A DNA stretch of 64,000 nucleotides from Odontesthes bonariensis (taxonomy: Eukaryota; Chordata; Actinopteri; Atheriniformes; Atherinopsidae), in NCBI RefSeq assembly GCF_027942865.1, contig NC_134510.1, forward strand, positions 22,995,209 through 23,059,208, read 5' to 3'. The notes below the pieces were generated by a model. The model was given only the letters and a program-made list of their open reading frames with translations, had not been told where the DNA came from and did no database searches. How positions within the stretch are numbered: the stretch's first letter is position 1; each line of letters opens with the position of its first letter. The translations under genes were made by a program, and so were the position numbers. Shown piece after piece: positions 10,814 to 20,912 of the stretch.

Positions 10814-11227
10814 TGTCAGGGTCTGTTTTATCTGTTCATGGTTTATTTTGATTCTTGTCAGTTTCCTGTTTTATTTTTCCCTCACTTCCTGTTGTGCGTT
10901 TCTTTAGGTTTCTTGACTCCCGCTGTGTGTGATTGTCCATTGTTTTCACCTGTGTCCTGTATTTATACCTGTCCTCCCCAGTGTGTCGTTGTCAGATTGT
11001 CTGCGCATTTTTGGTAGCTTTCCGGCGATTTATTCCTTGTGATTGATTACATTCCTGGTTATTTCGACTCTTTGCTTGTTTTCTGGATTACCCTTTCTGC
11101 CTAGCGATTTTGTACCTTTGCCTTACTGACTGCCTTCCCGTGTACCGACCTGGAATAAACTCCCTTTACGTCTACCTTGTCTGCCTCTGGTCTGCTCTGT
11201 GGGTCCACTGTCTGTCTGATCACGACA
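10814..11227 (+). repeat. 3' LTR of Ty3/Gypsy element 1
   Basis: A 414-bp repeat, TGTCAGGGTCTG to GATCACGACA, preceded by a purine tract (GTTGAGGGGGGGGTAC) that serves as polypurine tract. It differs from the 5' LTR by a few substitutions and a short deletion (TGTGTCCTGTATTT versus TGTGTCCTGTGTATTT). An AATAAAC signal lies near 11154. The right target duplication CATTG is at 11228-11232. Confidence 0.93.
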
Positions 11228-11490
11228 CATTGTGGAAAATGTAGTGCATGGCTCGCAAAAGCTTGTCTACCTGCCACGTTGTGAATCCTGCCTTCATGGC
11301 ATTGTGTAGGGTGTGCAAGCCACAACTGCCAACACTGACGAGCTGTGCATCCCCATGAAGCTCTGATTGTTCATTCTGTAGGAGCCCCAACATTTTCATA
11401 TTGACATTTGGGCCATCCATACTGACAGATAGCAGGTGTCTTGGGTTGAGTTGTGCAACTCATTCCTGTGAATTGTAATTGAAAAAAAAG
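11228..11490 (-). pseudogene. Transposase fragment with MDGPNVN / CGLHTLHN motifs
   Basis: On the minus strand a frame reads SVSMDGPNVNMKMLGLLQNE, then VGSCGLHTLHNAMK, FTTWQVDKLLRAMHYIFHNV, and is broken at 11228 by Gypsy element 1. It continues at 5461. Upstream a polypyrimidine stretch and CAATTCACAG form a plausible splice acceptor near 11462. The motif set recalls a family of transposase-like proteins abundant in fish; I cannot name the superfamily with certainty. The adjoining sequence 11495-11870 is one end of TTAA element family K2, so this is probably part of the K2 transposase. Confidence 0.55.
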
Positions 11491-11494
11491 TTGA

Positions 11495-11870
11495 TTAAAA
11501 AACATTTTGTACTGGATGTTTGTTGATATTACTCCGCCACCGCTAAGAAAATAGTGCGAGCATGAACGAGCTGCCAAATAAAACACGACAGAAGCAACTT
11601 TTCGCCACGAAATTTGATATGGATTACCAGTGCACACCAGTAACCACTCCGGTAAGTTGATTATTTTGAAAACGGACGTTTATTGTGCTTTTACGGACCT
11701 TTGTAGACATGCGCATGACTTGCCGTTCTGAAGCAGGTTGAGAAGAATCAAAATTAGGCAAATACCGGAGACAGCAGTAAACATCAAAAAAGCGGTGAGG
11801 GGGGTTCTAAAACATTGCAGGCGACTCAGAACAGAGGCTTAATGTTGAAAATACCGGAGTTCTCCTTTAA
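11495..11870. mobile_element. Terminal part of a TTAA-type element (family K2)
   Basis: The last bases before 11870 read AATACCGGAGTTCTCCTTTAA. They match both ends of the complete K2 copy at 41557-45813, including the GCTTAATGTTGAAAATACC subterminal motif and the inner stretch TACTCCGCCACCGCTAAG. A short plus-strand frame beginning ATGAACGAGCTGCCAAAT (11562) runs to CCACTCCG followed by GTAAGT, which looks like a first coding exon with a donor site. The related copy at 45.6 kb has the same exon on the minus strand. The far end is not visible, so the copy is incomplete. Confidence 0.65.
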
Positions 11871-13105
11871 GCAACTACATGTGTTAGTACAGTGAATTCC
11901 CATGTCTCTGTCATGTTTTGTGTTTCTGTCTCAGCTTCAGTTCTGTCCTCACCTTCATCAGTTCCACTCCCTCCACTTATGTTCATTGTCTTCAGCTGCA
12001 CTCACTCACCAATCACCCTCCATAGTATTTAGTCTCTCGGTTGACGTTCACTCATTGTCAGAATCTTATGGAGTTAAATTTGTCTCAATAATATTTGTAT
12101 ATACGCAGAAGGGGATCCACAAATATGTCTTGATTTGCATGTGTGTTTTGATATCTACAAATAAAAAAATCATATTTGTAACTCGTATATTGATTTTTAC
12201 AAATATAGATGTGCATTTGTAAATAAAGTGCCATTTGTAAAACCAAAAAAATCATTTGTGAAATGTGATTCTGCATTTGTGAATCACCAGCACACACATT
12301 TTTCGCTTTCCACAGTTACCTGTTTTTGAGACGTTCTTCGCATGAAAGTTGCACAAATCCACACGTAAATATTTCTTGACTTGCATTCGTGTTTTGATAT
12401 CCACAAATAAAAAAAAACATATTTGTAACTTGTAAATTGGTTTTCACAATTGTAGATGTGTATTTGTAAATGAGATGGCATTTGTAAAACTGAAAATTGC
12501 CTTTGTGATATCTAATTTTGCATTTGTGCATTAACAGCACACGTAGGTTTCGTTTTCGCATTTGTGAATCAGCACAATCAGCGCACGTATTTTTGAGACA
12601 ATCTTTGCGGCAGAGGGAGCCACCCAGATTCACAAATAGCCTACCTCTACTTCCTAATCCAGTAGGTGTTGTTCTATAAAGCTCATAACGGCTATGCTTC
12701 ACTTGACTTTCATCGAATTTTTCAATTCATTCAAATTCAACCATGGCCGAACAACGTGGGCATGATGAGCAGCTACCGCCAACTTCAGTAGGCCCTAAGT
12801 ACAATTCCCTCGCCCCAAATTATGATAGTAAAATGTAAATGTAAATTTAAATAGTTCAGAGACTCTCTATTTTTCTTATGTTTTATTTTTTCTGACAGTA
12901 TTCAGAGTGAGAGCAATATGGTAACACGCAATAGATTAAGTATTGAGAATGAGGAGTCACGTGACTCCGGTCGGCTGGTCGGCCATGTTGGCAGAAGAAT
13001 CTATTGGTTGCCAGGGGCAACGCCATTAACTTAACGGATATCCTCCCGCATTTGTCATTTCGGCAGGGCAGAGACGAATACAAAAGAAAGAAAGAAAGCA
13101 AAGCA

Positions 13106-14029
13106 ATGGAGAGAGATAAGGCGAAAGAAAAGGGACCTTGCAGGGACAAGCTTATTACAAGCGCAAAGCAGCGGTATTTGGAGAAACTGTCCAGCATCCA
13201 AAATATTGATCCTTACGAGCTCCCTGCAGCAGAATGGCACAGAGACCTGGACCAGTTACCTCCGTGCACATATATGGACATAGTCAATTATCTTGTCTTT
13301 GGTGTAAGTTACTACACTATGCAGGAGTTTAAAAGTCACAAATCTTTGGAATCGTACGAGACTTTCTGCTGTGGCTGGGTGCAGGACTTAGCCATCTACA
13401 AGCCTCCAGGTGGCTCTGGTGATGATAACAGCGTTGTACTGGCAAAGGTAAGGTTCTTGTCATGCATTTTAGTGTGTTGTAATTACATTGCATTTAGACA
13501 CTTCTTGACCAAAATGACAACGTAATTAACTGCGACTTGTTTTGTAAACACTAGATTAACGAGATGTTCAATGTACACAAACGTTTCCAATGTTTTGATG
13601 TATGCTAAAGCTTATGTTTAGGTATTTAGTTGTCATTTGATTTTAGCCCAACGACACATACTGTAGCAGGTTATTGTGTTGGGGGCTGCAAAGTGAACAA
13701 ACCAGTTCTGGGTTGGCTAGGGTACTTATGTGTGATTGCAAGGCGTACATTCCTGGTTAGATTTAAGCCATTAACATTTTGAATGCAAGGTGTACATGTC
13801 CTGGTTAGATTACAGCCATTATCAATGTGTCTAAAGTGTAGACTGTAACTTGAAATAAATGCTTTTTACTGTTTAGTTTATTTCACTTTATTTATTTTAC
13901 AGGTCCTGCATTCACGGAGACTCTGAGCCTCCACTTACCAGTCCAGTGGTATCACTTCAGTTGTGTGGGGCTTGTGGACAGACCCTCCGCTGACACGCCA
14001 TGGTTTTGCTCTTCTTGTGCTGAATAGTG
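13106..14029 (+). pseudogene. YqaJ/SWIM-type protein N-terminus joined to a PHD-finger C-terminus
   Basis: Exon 1 likely starts at ATG 13106 (MERDKAKEKG; a longer open frame begins at 13004). It reads through IDPYELPAAEW, DIVNYLVFGVSYYTMQEFKS, HKSLESYETFCCGWVQDL and ends NSVVLAK at the donor AAG|GTAAGG (13448). This sequence type, SLE-Y-F-GWV followed by AKV, precedes SWIM zinc fingers in fish and invertebrate proteins that also carry a YqaJ-like nuclease domain. The next exon starts after TTTTACAG at 13902 and adds VLHSRRL before a stop. In another frame the same exon encodes QWYHFSCVGLV followed by WFCSSCAE and a stop, the typical last half of a PHD finger. The SWIM, nuclease and first half of PHD are missing, so exon 2 appears to be a fusion across a deletion that shifted frame. 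It is not functional as written. Confidence 0.6.
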
Positions 14030-14210
14030 TTTCTTTGTTCTTTTGCACTAGTAACAGTATTATTTTATTATTGCTTGTTGTCAATGTTTACATGCTGGAA
14101 ATTTGTATACTTTTTATACTGAATGCACACATGTTCTTTTGCACTGTTAACTTTTCCTAGAGGTATATTGCATTCTGCACCTTGCGCCCTTATTCTTTTT
14201 TCCTGTTCTG

Positions 14211-15429
14211 TTAAAGGGGATAGAGAATCAAAATCGTCTTTTTCCCGTTTTTGGTGTTAGTTCTGAGTCTCCCCGCTGTGGGGAGTACACACGAAGTGCC
14301 AGCAAGTGTCAGAACCTCTGTTTCAAGTACTCCCCTTTTTAATATATATCCCCCTATCCGTTTTTGTGAAAAAGTGACGTCACTTTTTCAGAAATCCCCC
14401 CCCCCCGCACCCAAGTCCACAGCCACTCCGTTTCAGACACGCCCCTTCGGCGGGAAACAGGAACTGGTGTGCCTTCCGAGGCTGTGAAAGCGGACTACGA
14501 TCGTTACATATTCTTCCCCCGGAAAGTAATGTTCGCGATCAATGGCTTTTATTTATTTTTAACAGCATCCCCACAACCGCCGACTTTTCCTTTGCGCTGC
14601 GCATTTCACGGACTACAGTTTCACAAAGCTCCGTTCCGAGCAGCTCAAGGTCAGTTCCGACAGGGACAGACAGACTGCAGCGAGCTGTGCGCTCCGCTGA
14701 GAAGGTGCTCGGCTGCACGTCTCCCATCTATCCATGACCTGCACGTCTCCAGGACTATGGGGCGAGCAGGTCAGATCACAGCTGACCCTTCTCTATTTGC
14801 ACCACTCCCCTCTGGCAGGAGGCTTCGGTCCATTCGGACCAGAACCTCCCGTCACAAAAACAGTTTTTCCCCCTTGCAGTCGGACTTATGAACACTTCAT
14901 AATCACCTCATAACCTACCCCAGTCACTTTACCATCATTAAAATTGCACTAATGAAGCTGCACTGTTGTTGCTCTGTATATTGGATACTGTGTATTGTTG
15001 TACACACCTTGTACATTTTATATTCATACATTTTTATTCTTTATTTTTTATCCTATGTTACATGTTTGCGCCTTATGCCGCAGCAAATTCCTAGTTAGTG
15101 AACACTGTTCACTAACAATGGCAATAAAACGAATTCTGATTCTTATGAACTTTCTTTTCAGTCGGTGTATTACTCTATAGCTCTGTTTTCAGTGAGAGCA
15201 AGGGCAGCCAATCAAGCAACGGCAACCTGCATTTCATAATGAGGTTGCCAGATAAGCTCTGAAACGACGGAAAAAGACGCATTCTAAACCCAGCATAGTA
15301 ACAGCTGTTTCAGAGAGCCTTTTAGGGAGATTCTGAGCCATTACAGACCCAACCAATTTTTTTTGGGCTACATATCACATCACAGAACAAGGATTAATGC
15401 CCCATTCAACCATTCTCTATCACCTTTAA
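14211..15429. mobile_element. TTAA-flanked element, family K1, with a captured LINE 3' end
   Basis: The element is bounded by TTAA on both sides. Its terminal repeats are AAAGGGGATAGAGAATC on the left and the inverse of AAAGGTGATAGAGAATG on the right, a pattern of Kolobok/piggyBac-like TTAA elements. A second copy lies in opposite orientation in STEAP4 intron 7 (41584-45371). Positions 14700-15140 carry a LINE-derived piece present in both copies. No transposase is visible. Confidence 0.8.
14640..15140 (+). mobile_element. 3' end of a non-LTR retrotransposon, inside K1
   Basis: One frame reads LPSIHDLHVSRTMGRAGQIT, then LPSGRRLRSIRTRTSRHKNS and SFSPLQSDL, the usual tail of fish LINE ORF2 proteins. 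It is followed by an untranslated tail ending GGCAATAAAACGAATTCTGA. The same piece occurs on the minus strand at about 41910-42410. Because it is fixed at the same place in two K1 copies, K1 acquired it before spreading. Confidence 0.7.
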
Positions 15430-17273
15430 TAAACATTGTTAAGCCATATCAAGTTGTTTCAAGCATGTATTTCAAACAAATTAAAAGGTAATGAACAAGG
15501 CACTCAAACATTTATTTCAAACAAATTAAAAAGTAATGAGCAATGAAGAATGAACTCAAACAACACTTTTGCACATGTTCGTTAAGGCACAGCAAACAGT
15601 GACAATCTTATCTAAAGGCATTAGGTTTTCACCCTCACATTTGAGCAGCATGTGCACAGGTACAGTTGAATGTAAAAAGCTGAATTTGTCCAGTCAGCGT
15701 GGTTCTCCAACATCTCATATGATGGCTTACCTACAACAGAATAAATAGTTTATGAAAAAAACCTATGCAATCAATGGCAAACCCATCACAGAACACATGC
15801 AAAATAAAGATACAGACTGAGAGGGTAACGCTGCTCATGGTATGACAAAAGGGCTGAAGGGGTACACATTAACACATTAGCCACATTAGGGGGTAGTTAA
15901 CATTAATTTTCGAAGAGGCAACAGTTAGCAAATTGAGCATTTTCGAAGAGGCAACAGTTCGCTAGTTAGCTAGCTAGGCAGCAACGTCAGGTGCACTTCA
16001 GGGTTTGCAACAACATAAAGTAACTTCGTAGCTTTAAGAGACAACAACATAAAGAGATTTTTAGATAACGTACCCGAGTGAAAATGTAGAGAACACACTC
16101 TCATCGACGGAGGGGTGCAATCGAAAGTAAGGTCCAGCCAGCCAGGCAACCCGGCGTCTCCTCGTCAGGTCAGACGCCTGCTCTCCCTGATGCTGCATTC
16201 ATTTAGGAAACCAAAAAAAAATGTATTTCGTTGTTCCTATGTTTCCCAAACGTATTATGTGAGGTACTGGAACAGTTCTTCACACAGCAGTGATTTCCAG
16301 GCATGTTCTTGCAATCCCGCACTGTTTAAACTTACTGATTTAAAAACACTCGCGTACAATGTAAAGGAACGGAGAGAATGGCGTATTCTCGCTAGCATTC
16401 TGCCAACATGGCGGATAGGGGCGGGGCTCAGTACTATGACGACAACTCCTCATTCTCAATAGAACAACACTGCCATCTACTGGATTAGGAAGTAGAGGTA
16501 GGCTATTTGTGAATCTGGGTGGCTCCCTCTGCCGCAAAGATTGTCTCAAAAATACGTGTGCTGATCGTGCTGATTCACAAATGCGAAAACGAAACCTACG
16601 TGTGCTGTTAATGCACAAATGCAAAATTAGATATCACAAAGGCAATTTTCAGTTTTACAAATGCCATTTCATTTACAAATACACATCTACAATTGTGAAA
16701 ACCAATTTACAAGTTACAAATATGTTTTTTTTTATTTGTGGATATCAAAACACGAATGCAAGTCAAGAAATATTTACGTGTGGATTTGTGCGACTTTCAT
16801 GCGAAGAACGTCTCAAAAACAGGTAACTGTGGAAAGCGAAAAATGTGTGTGCTGGTGATTCACAAATGCAGAATCACATTTCACAAATGATTTTTTTTGG
16901 TTTTACAAATGGCATTTTATTTACAAATGCACATCTATATTTGTAAAAATCCATATACGAGTTACAAATATGATTTTTTTATTTGTAGATATCAAAACAC
17001 ACATGCAAATCAAGACATTGTGGATCCCCTTCTGCGTATATACAAATATTATTGAGACAAATTTAACTCCATAGAATCTCACCGTCACTGATGTTGTTTC
17101 ATGTCAAGTTATGTTTCATAGGCATACTTAGTTTTTTTGTCTGTTCTTAAGGTTTTTTAATTCCGGCTTTGCCGCGCTTTTGGTTATAGTTTCTTTAAAT
17201 AAACCCCTTTTTTTTTCATTCATTATCTGCATTCGGGTCCTCTCTCCTCAGGTCTACACCACACTTCGTGACA

Positions 17274-18880
17274 TAAATTGTATATCTTATTTATTATTTA
17301 AAAACATCTTAACATCTTGTTACTATCAATCTATTCCCCTTTCATTCTCAGAGATGGCACGCAGAAATGCTTCTCCTTTTTGCATATTATGCATACGTAT
17401 TTCTAATATCTTAGTTATTCTTTACATTTGTTGTTGTACTACAGGAGTTATTTATTTAACATGTTGTGACTTTAATGATCATGCCTTACATACATAAGCA
17501 GACAGATATGATACCACTGGGAGGGTGAGGGAAATAAGTACAACAATATTTACACATCAAAAAACAAATCAACAACAAATCTAAGCCAGAGTTTATTTAG
17601 GATGTCAGCAATATCTGTAGAATTACACAGCATCCACATTCTACATTTCATTCATCTGTAGGTGGATGACTTGTACATTGTTAATGATGACAACACATGG
17701 TCATAAGATTTACAAGGTAGTAACAATCAAGTGAGAAGAAAAACATTTTGATTTTACAAACAGTAAAAAATCATAATGTGAAAAAATTTGCTCAATGAAT
17801 ATGATTTTCAGAACTTCTTATTATAGCCAGTCTTGTTTGAGTTTAACAAAACTTTTGAAATTTACATACTTACTTACATTTTCCTGTAATATCCCAGAAA
17901 AAATATATTTTCACTTTGCATCAATTGGAAACTCAACGAGTCATCCAGAGCCAGCGATTCAGCGGTCAGACGGGCAAGTAGCGAATCCATGCCAACTCGG
18001 AGCTTTTTAAGTTTCGATTCTGTCTCGTGACTTGACGAGCGAGCGCCCAGTCGGCAGCAAGGATTGTCGTCAACCCATCTGACTGCTGAAGCCTCTGTAG
18101 CTCGCTACAGGCTCGGTTAGCGTGGCTTCATGCATCTTGTACAGTCGTTGAAAAATAATCATTTAGTGATATAGGGAGGGCAAGATCATTCCATGTTGTT
18201 TACTTGTAGGTCTAAACTCAGCATTGCCTCACCTAATGCTACCACATTTGTCGCTGTGTAAATGCACACACTAGTTGTTGTGTCTGGCTTTCAGATAAAA
18301 TGGCATTGAATTATTACTTGACAAAAATAAATGAATGAACTAGTAGCCGTAGGCTGCTCTTTGATTCATCAAAATGAATTGATAAATGGGACAAAAAAAA
18401 AAGGCGAGGCGCATAGCCACTAAACGGCAGAAAGGTTTTTTTTTTTTTTTTTTTTTTTTTAATGAGTGACTTAAGTGATTCAAGTGATCCGTATAACTCG
18501 AATCCCCTCCTCGAAATGATCCAATCAGCCCGGATTGCCCAAAAGATTCGAGTTAAGCATCTCTAGTATTATTTTGGACGTGGAGTATATACTATCCTCG
18601 TGCACGTGGACTTAAATACAGGTGGCATTCATCATTTACGCAGGTCGAATACACACTTTTTCCAAAGTTAAGAGCGTTTGTTGAATCTGACGTGACGTGT
18701 TCGTACGAGACCTTCGGACGAAAAAGGTAAGAGAAATTTAGAATAAAAATACAAAATGTTCTTGCAAGAGGCCCATTGTTTTTACACTTGGGGTTTTTTT
18801 TAGATTAAAGAAAAACACTAAATGTGAATCATGGATGTACTGACAGGCTCTGTTTTAGTCAGATATTGTTAATATTGATC
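17274..18880. other. AT-rich stretch without recognisable gene
   Basis: No coding exon or complete element is recognisable. A 25-base T-run lies at 18436-18460. GATTC/ACTCG-rich sequence at 17930-18060 and 18465-18560 may be a decayed hAT-like repeat. I searched the minus strand here for the missing pentraxin signal exon of unit A and exon 4 of unit B and saw neither. Confidence 0.5.
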
Positions 18881-18961
18881 ATATCTTGCTCTCAGAGAGA
18901 CAATTAAAATATTTCACATTATGATAAGCAATATTACTAATTGTGCTGCTTAAAAACTTAC

Positions 18962-20768
18962 CTGTCCTAAAACAATTACGATTGTTCCATTTATTGATCC
19001 AGTGCTGGTGAATTTCCTGCTCGAAGGCTTTCCATCCACCCACAGTTGTGCCAGTCCAGATGTCGCATCCCAAGTGGCACAAATAGAGTGCCACGTGTTC
19101 TGCTTCAACTCGAGCTCATTGATGCTTGCAGAAACATCTCTGGCATACATCTGAAACGTATCATCACTCGATTTGTATATCAGGAAGTCATTAATCTTAG
19201 AGGGTGTGGCCAAAGAGAATAATGAGTGTTCTCTTTTGAGGTCAGTAAAGGACCTTTAGGAAGGAAAAAAAGAAGTATGTGACCGAATATGATTATTTGT
19301 ATTGTCAGAGACGAGTACATCTTTAAACTCATTTTGCAAATACAGCATTACCTGAGACAGACGGTCACAGCCTTTAGATTTTGTCTTGATGTGGTGAGCC
19401 TCACTTGAGCTGTGTTGGTTTGTTGTGGGAATGTGAAGATTTTGCCCAAAAGATCTTTAAAAAAAAAAAAACACATACATTTGAATAGTTCATCTTTAAA
19501 AGGGATATCCAGAAAACATACTGCAAGATACCTATCCAATCCACCACAGATTGGGCCATCAAGGAGCAACGAGCAATTATTACAGAAATATGACTATAAG
19601 ACTTCAATTCATAATGTCAGATTTCACTTGTTACCACATCAGCATTTTCCACAACTCCAGCTCCATCTGAGCTTTTTACTTTATACTATCTGACCATACA
19701 TGTTTCATGTTTAATATAAGAAATTCATTGTTTTTATTTACTTTGAGGAAGGGCAGCACATGATGTCAGCATCACCAGTAGAATCAACAGCTTCATCTGA
19801 TATAGAGACAAAAATACACATCATACATGTAGAATACATTATTTTTACATTTTCACTGTTAGACTACATAGAGTTCACTGTTGTGCTGTGTGTACACCAA
19901 GAGCGACCTACGCTACCTGAGCGCCGGAAATCATTATTTCTCTATGGAGGGTGAGCTACCTGGGCTACCAGAGAGGATTCTCCAGTGCCAAAGAGAACTG
20001 CGCTACCAGAGCGGATTCAAGCGATTAAACTCAAGCGAACATTATGGTAATGAGCTATGACACGTTTCGGCGAAAACCAATGACAATCCACAGATTGTAG
20101 GGGTCCGACAATCCGCGGGGTTCGCGGAAACAGACGTGTAAACTTTAGTTCCTATCCAAACAATAGTCGTTTAATCCTGAGACTGTTGCAATTGCCGTGT
20201 CGAGTGCTTCAATACAATAGTGTAGTAACCCCACGCATACCTTTATCACTGCAATTAAGTTTTATTTCGGATTTATTTCGGATTTTATTTCGAATTTAGT
20301 TTCTTTTTCACAGCTGCCTCTGCTATTCCTGCTCTTCTCAGGTGTACCTAATGTAGTTTTACATAATTTGTAACGTGATGTATATCTTGTATAACAAATT
20401 GTAAATAACAACACGTTTATTCGTGTCCCTGCCCTCTCTTTCCTCATGTTTTTTTTCGCGGGGGTGCTGCACAGCCGCGGGGCCTTTAAGAATTGAACAT
20501 TCTAAATGTGACGTCACGAGCTACCAAAGCTACCAAAGCAAATTATCAAGCGAAGCTTCTCCAGCTACCTCCGCTACCAGGTAGCGGAGGTCGCTCTTGG
20601 TGTACACGCAGCATTAGACTACAAAGTAGCTTGCTAAAATAAACTCTACAGATAAAAAAAGATTCCCTCCTTGTGCCTAATTCTTAGAAGATTAGAGTCC
20701 TAATTTCCTCCACTTTCCAATCAATCATTCGCGTCATCTCTTACCTTGAAAGTTTTGTTCTGATACTG
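18962..20768 (-). pseudogene. Pentraxin unit B, lacks exon 4
   Basis: A CRP/SAP-like gene with good splice sites for three coding exons: signal exon (19742-19796, MKLLILLVMLTSCAA), exon 2 (19352-19454, LLGKIFTFPQQTNTAQVRLT) and exon 3 (18962-19253). The lengths of exons 1 and 2 equal those of unit D; exon 3 is two codons shorter. A 5' untranslated exon ends at 20745 with CAAG|GTAAGA. The pentraxin signature reads HSICATWDA, with Ala where Ser or Thr is usual at the last position. Downstream of exon 3 the expected exon 4 (EQD motif, second half of the lectin fold, calcium ligands) cannot be found before 17.3 kb. The unit would therefore encode at most a truncated protein. Intron 1 holds an inverted-repeat element. 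I treat it as a partial gene; an unrecognised divergent exon 4 remains possible. Confidence 0.78.
19869..20613. mobile_element. Inverted-repeat element in intron 1 of pentraxin unit B
   Basis: TGCTGTGTGTACACCAAG, GAGCGACCT (from 19884) is repeated inverted at the right end (to 20613). The 10-bp direct repeat TTAGACTACA lies at 19859-19868 and 20614-20623. The left terminus carries 15 extra bases before the paired sequence. The interior is rich in GCTACC units on both sides. No transposase is recognisable; the minus-strand frame at 20262-20447 is unassigned. Confidence 0.7.
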
Positions 20769-20803
20769 CCTACGACAGTGTTGGATAGGACGTTTTATAA
20801 CCT
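20745..20803 (-). promoter_or_regulatory. Promoter and 5' untranslated exon of pentraxin unit B
   Basis: On the minus strand TTATAAAACG (20791-20800) is a strong TATA box. About 25-30 bases downstream a start site near 20768 would give a short leader exon ending CTTTCAAG|GTAAGAG at 20745. A CCAAT sequence lies just upstream (near 20815-20819). The coding ATG follows an acceptor-like TATATCAG at 19797. Confidence 0.7.
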
Positions 20804-20912
20804 GGCTGTTGGGGGAATTGGCCGTACTTCATTGGCTCTCAGTGTCTGGCCTTCCTGTCTACGTATGTTTATAAAGTACAACATAGGGATTTAGGTTACA
20901 CCATATGTAAAT

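Larger units (their letters stand above)
5462..11227 (+). mobile_element. Ty3/Gypsy retrotransposon 1 (chromovirus type), defective
   Basis: A full-length LTR element of 5.77 kb with 5-bp target duplications CATTG (5457-5461 and 11228-11232). The gag-pol order is gag, protease, RT, RNase H, integrase, chromodomain, which is the layout of vertebrate chromoviruses such as the sushi group of fish. Defects visible in the sequence are: loss of the 5' LTR end and primer-binding site; a one-base gain in a T-run near 7976-7984 after the RT active site; an in-frame TGA at 8532-8534 in RNase H; and a 573-bp DNA element inside integrase at 9246-9818. It sits inside a minus-strand transposase gene fragment. 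Confidence 0.95.
12942..16460 (+). mobile_element. Shrunken DNA element with YqaJ/SWIM-like and PHD exons
   Basis: The left end ATTGAGAATGAGGAGT is repeated inverted at the right end (ACTCCTCATTCTCAAT, 16445-16460). A second pair, CGGCCATGTTGGCAGAA (about 12979) and TTCTGCCAACATGGCGG (about 16397-16414), lies about 40 bases further in. Inside are an N-terminal coding exon (13106-13448) and, after a short intron, a terminal exon ending in a PHD-finger-like tail (13902-14029). A TTAA element (14211-15429) is inserted downstream. No target duplication is resolvable because the right end abuts an arm of the surrounding foldback element. I read this as an internal-deletion derivative of a larger gene-carrying transposon. 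Confidence 0.65.
12068..17072. mobile_element. Long-armed inverted-repeat (foldback) element
   Basis: The sequence from 12068 (ATGGAGTTAAATTTGTCTC) to about 12678 is repeated in reverse complement from 17072 down to about 16462, giving roughly 610-bp arms of high identity. The arms consist of degenerate repeats of CATTTGTAAAT / ATTTGTAAC-type units. Flanks show an 8-bp duplication with one mismatch, AGAATCTT (12060-12067) and AGAATCTC (17073-17080). Between the arms lies a 260-bp single-copy stretch, including a short frame from ATG 12742 (MAEQRGHDEQLPPTSV), and then the YqaJ/PHD-bearing element. Paired reading frames on the arms (12316-12702 and 16509-16826) are mirror images, low in complexity, and not genes. 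Confidence 0.8.
11909..17273 (+). mobile_element. Probable solo LTR split by a 5-kb inverted-repeat element
   Basis: TGTCATGTTTTGTG at 11909 and the right-hand end CACTTCGTGACA at 17273 have the TG...CA ends and AATAAACCCC signal (near 17200) of a Ty3-type LTR. Removing the insertion at 12068-17072 leaves about 350 bp. I could not find a matching target duplication outside the LTR, so the call is tentative. Confidence 0.4.

Noticed and set aside
12316..12702. 128-aa protein mirrored at 16509-16826
   Set aside because: Both lie in the AT-rich arms of the foldback element and are made of repeated ATTTGTAA units.
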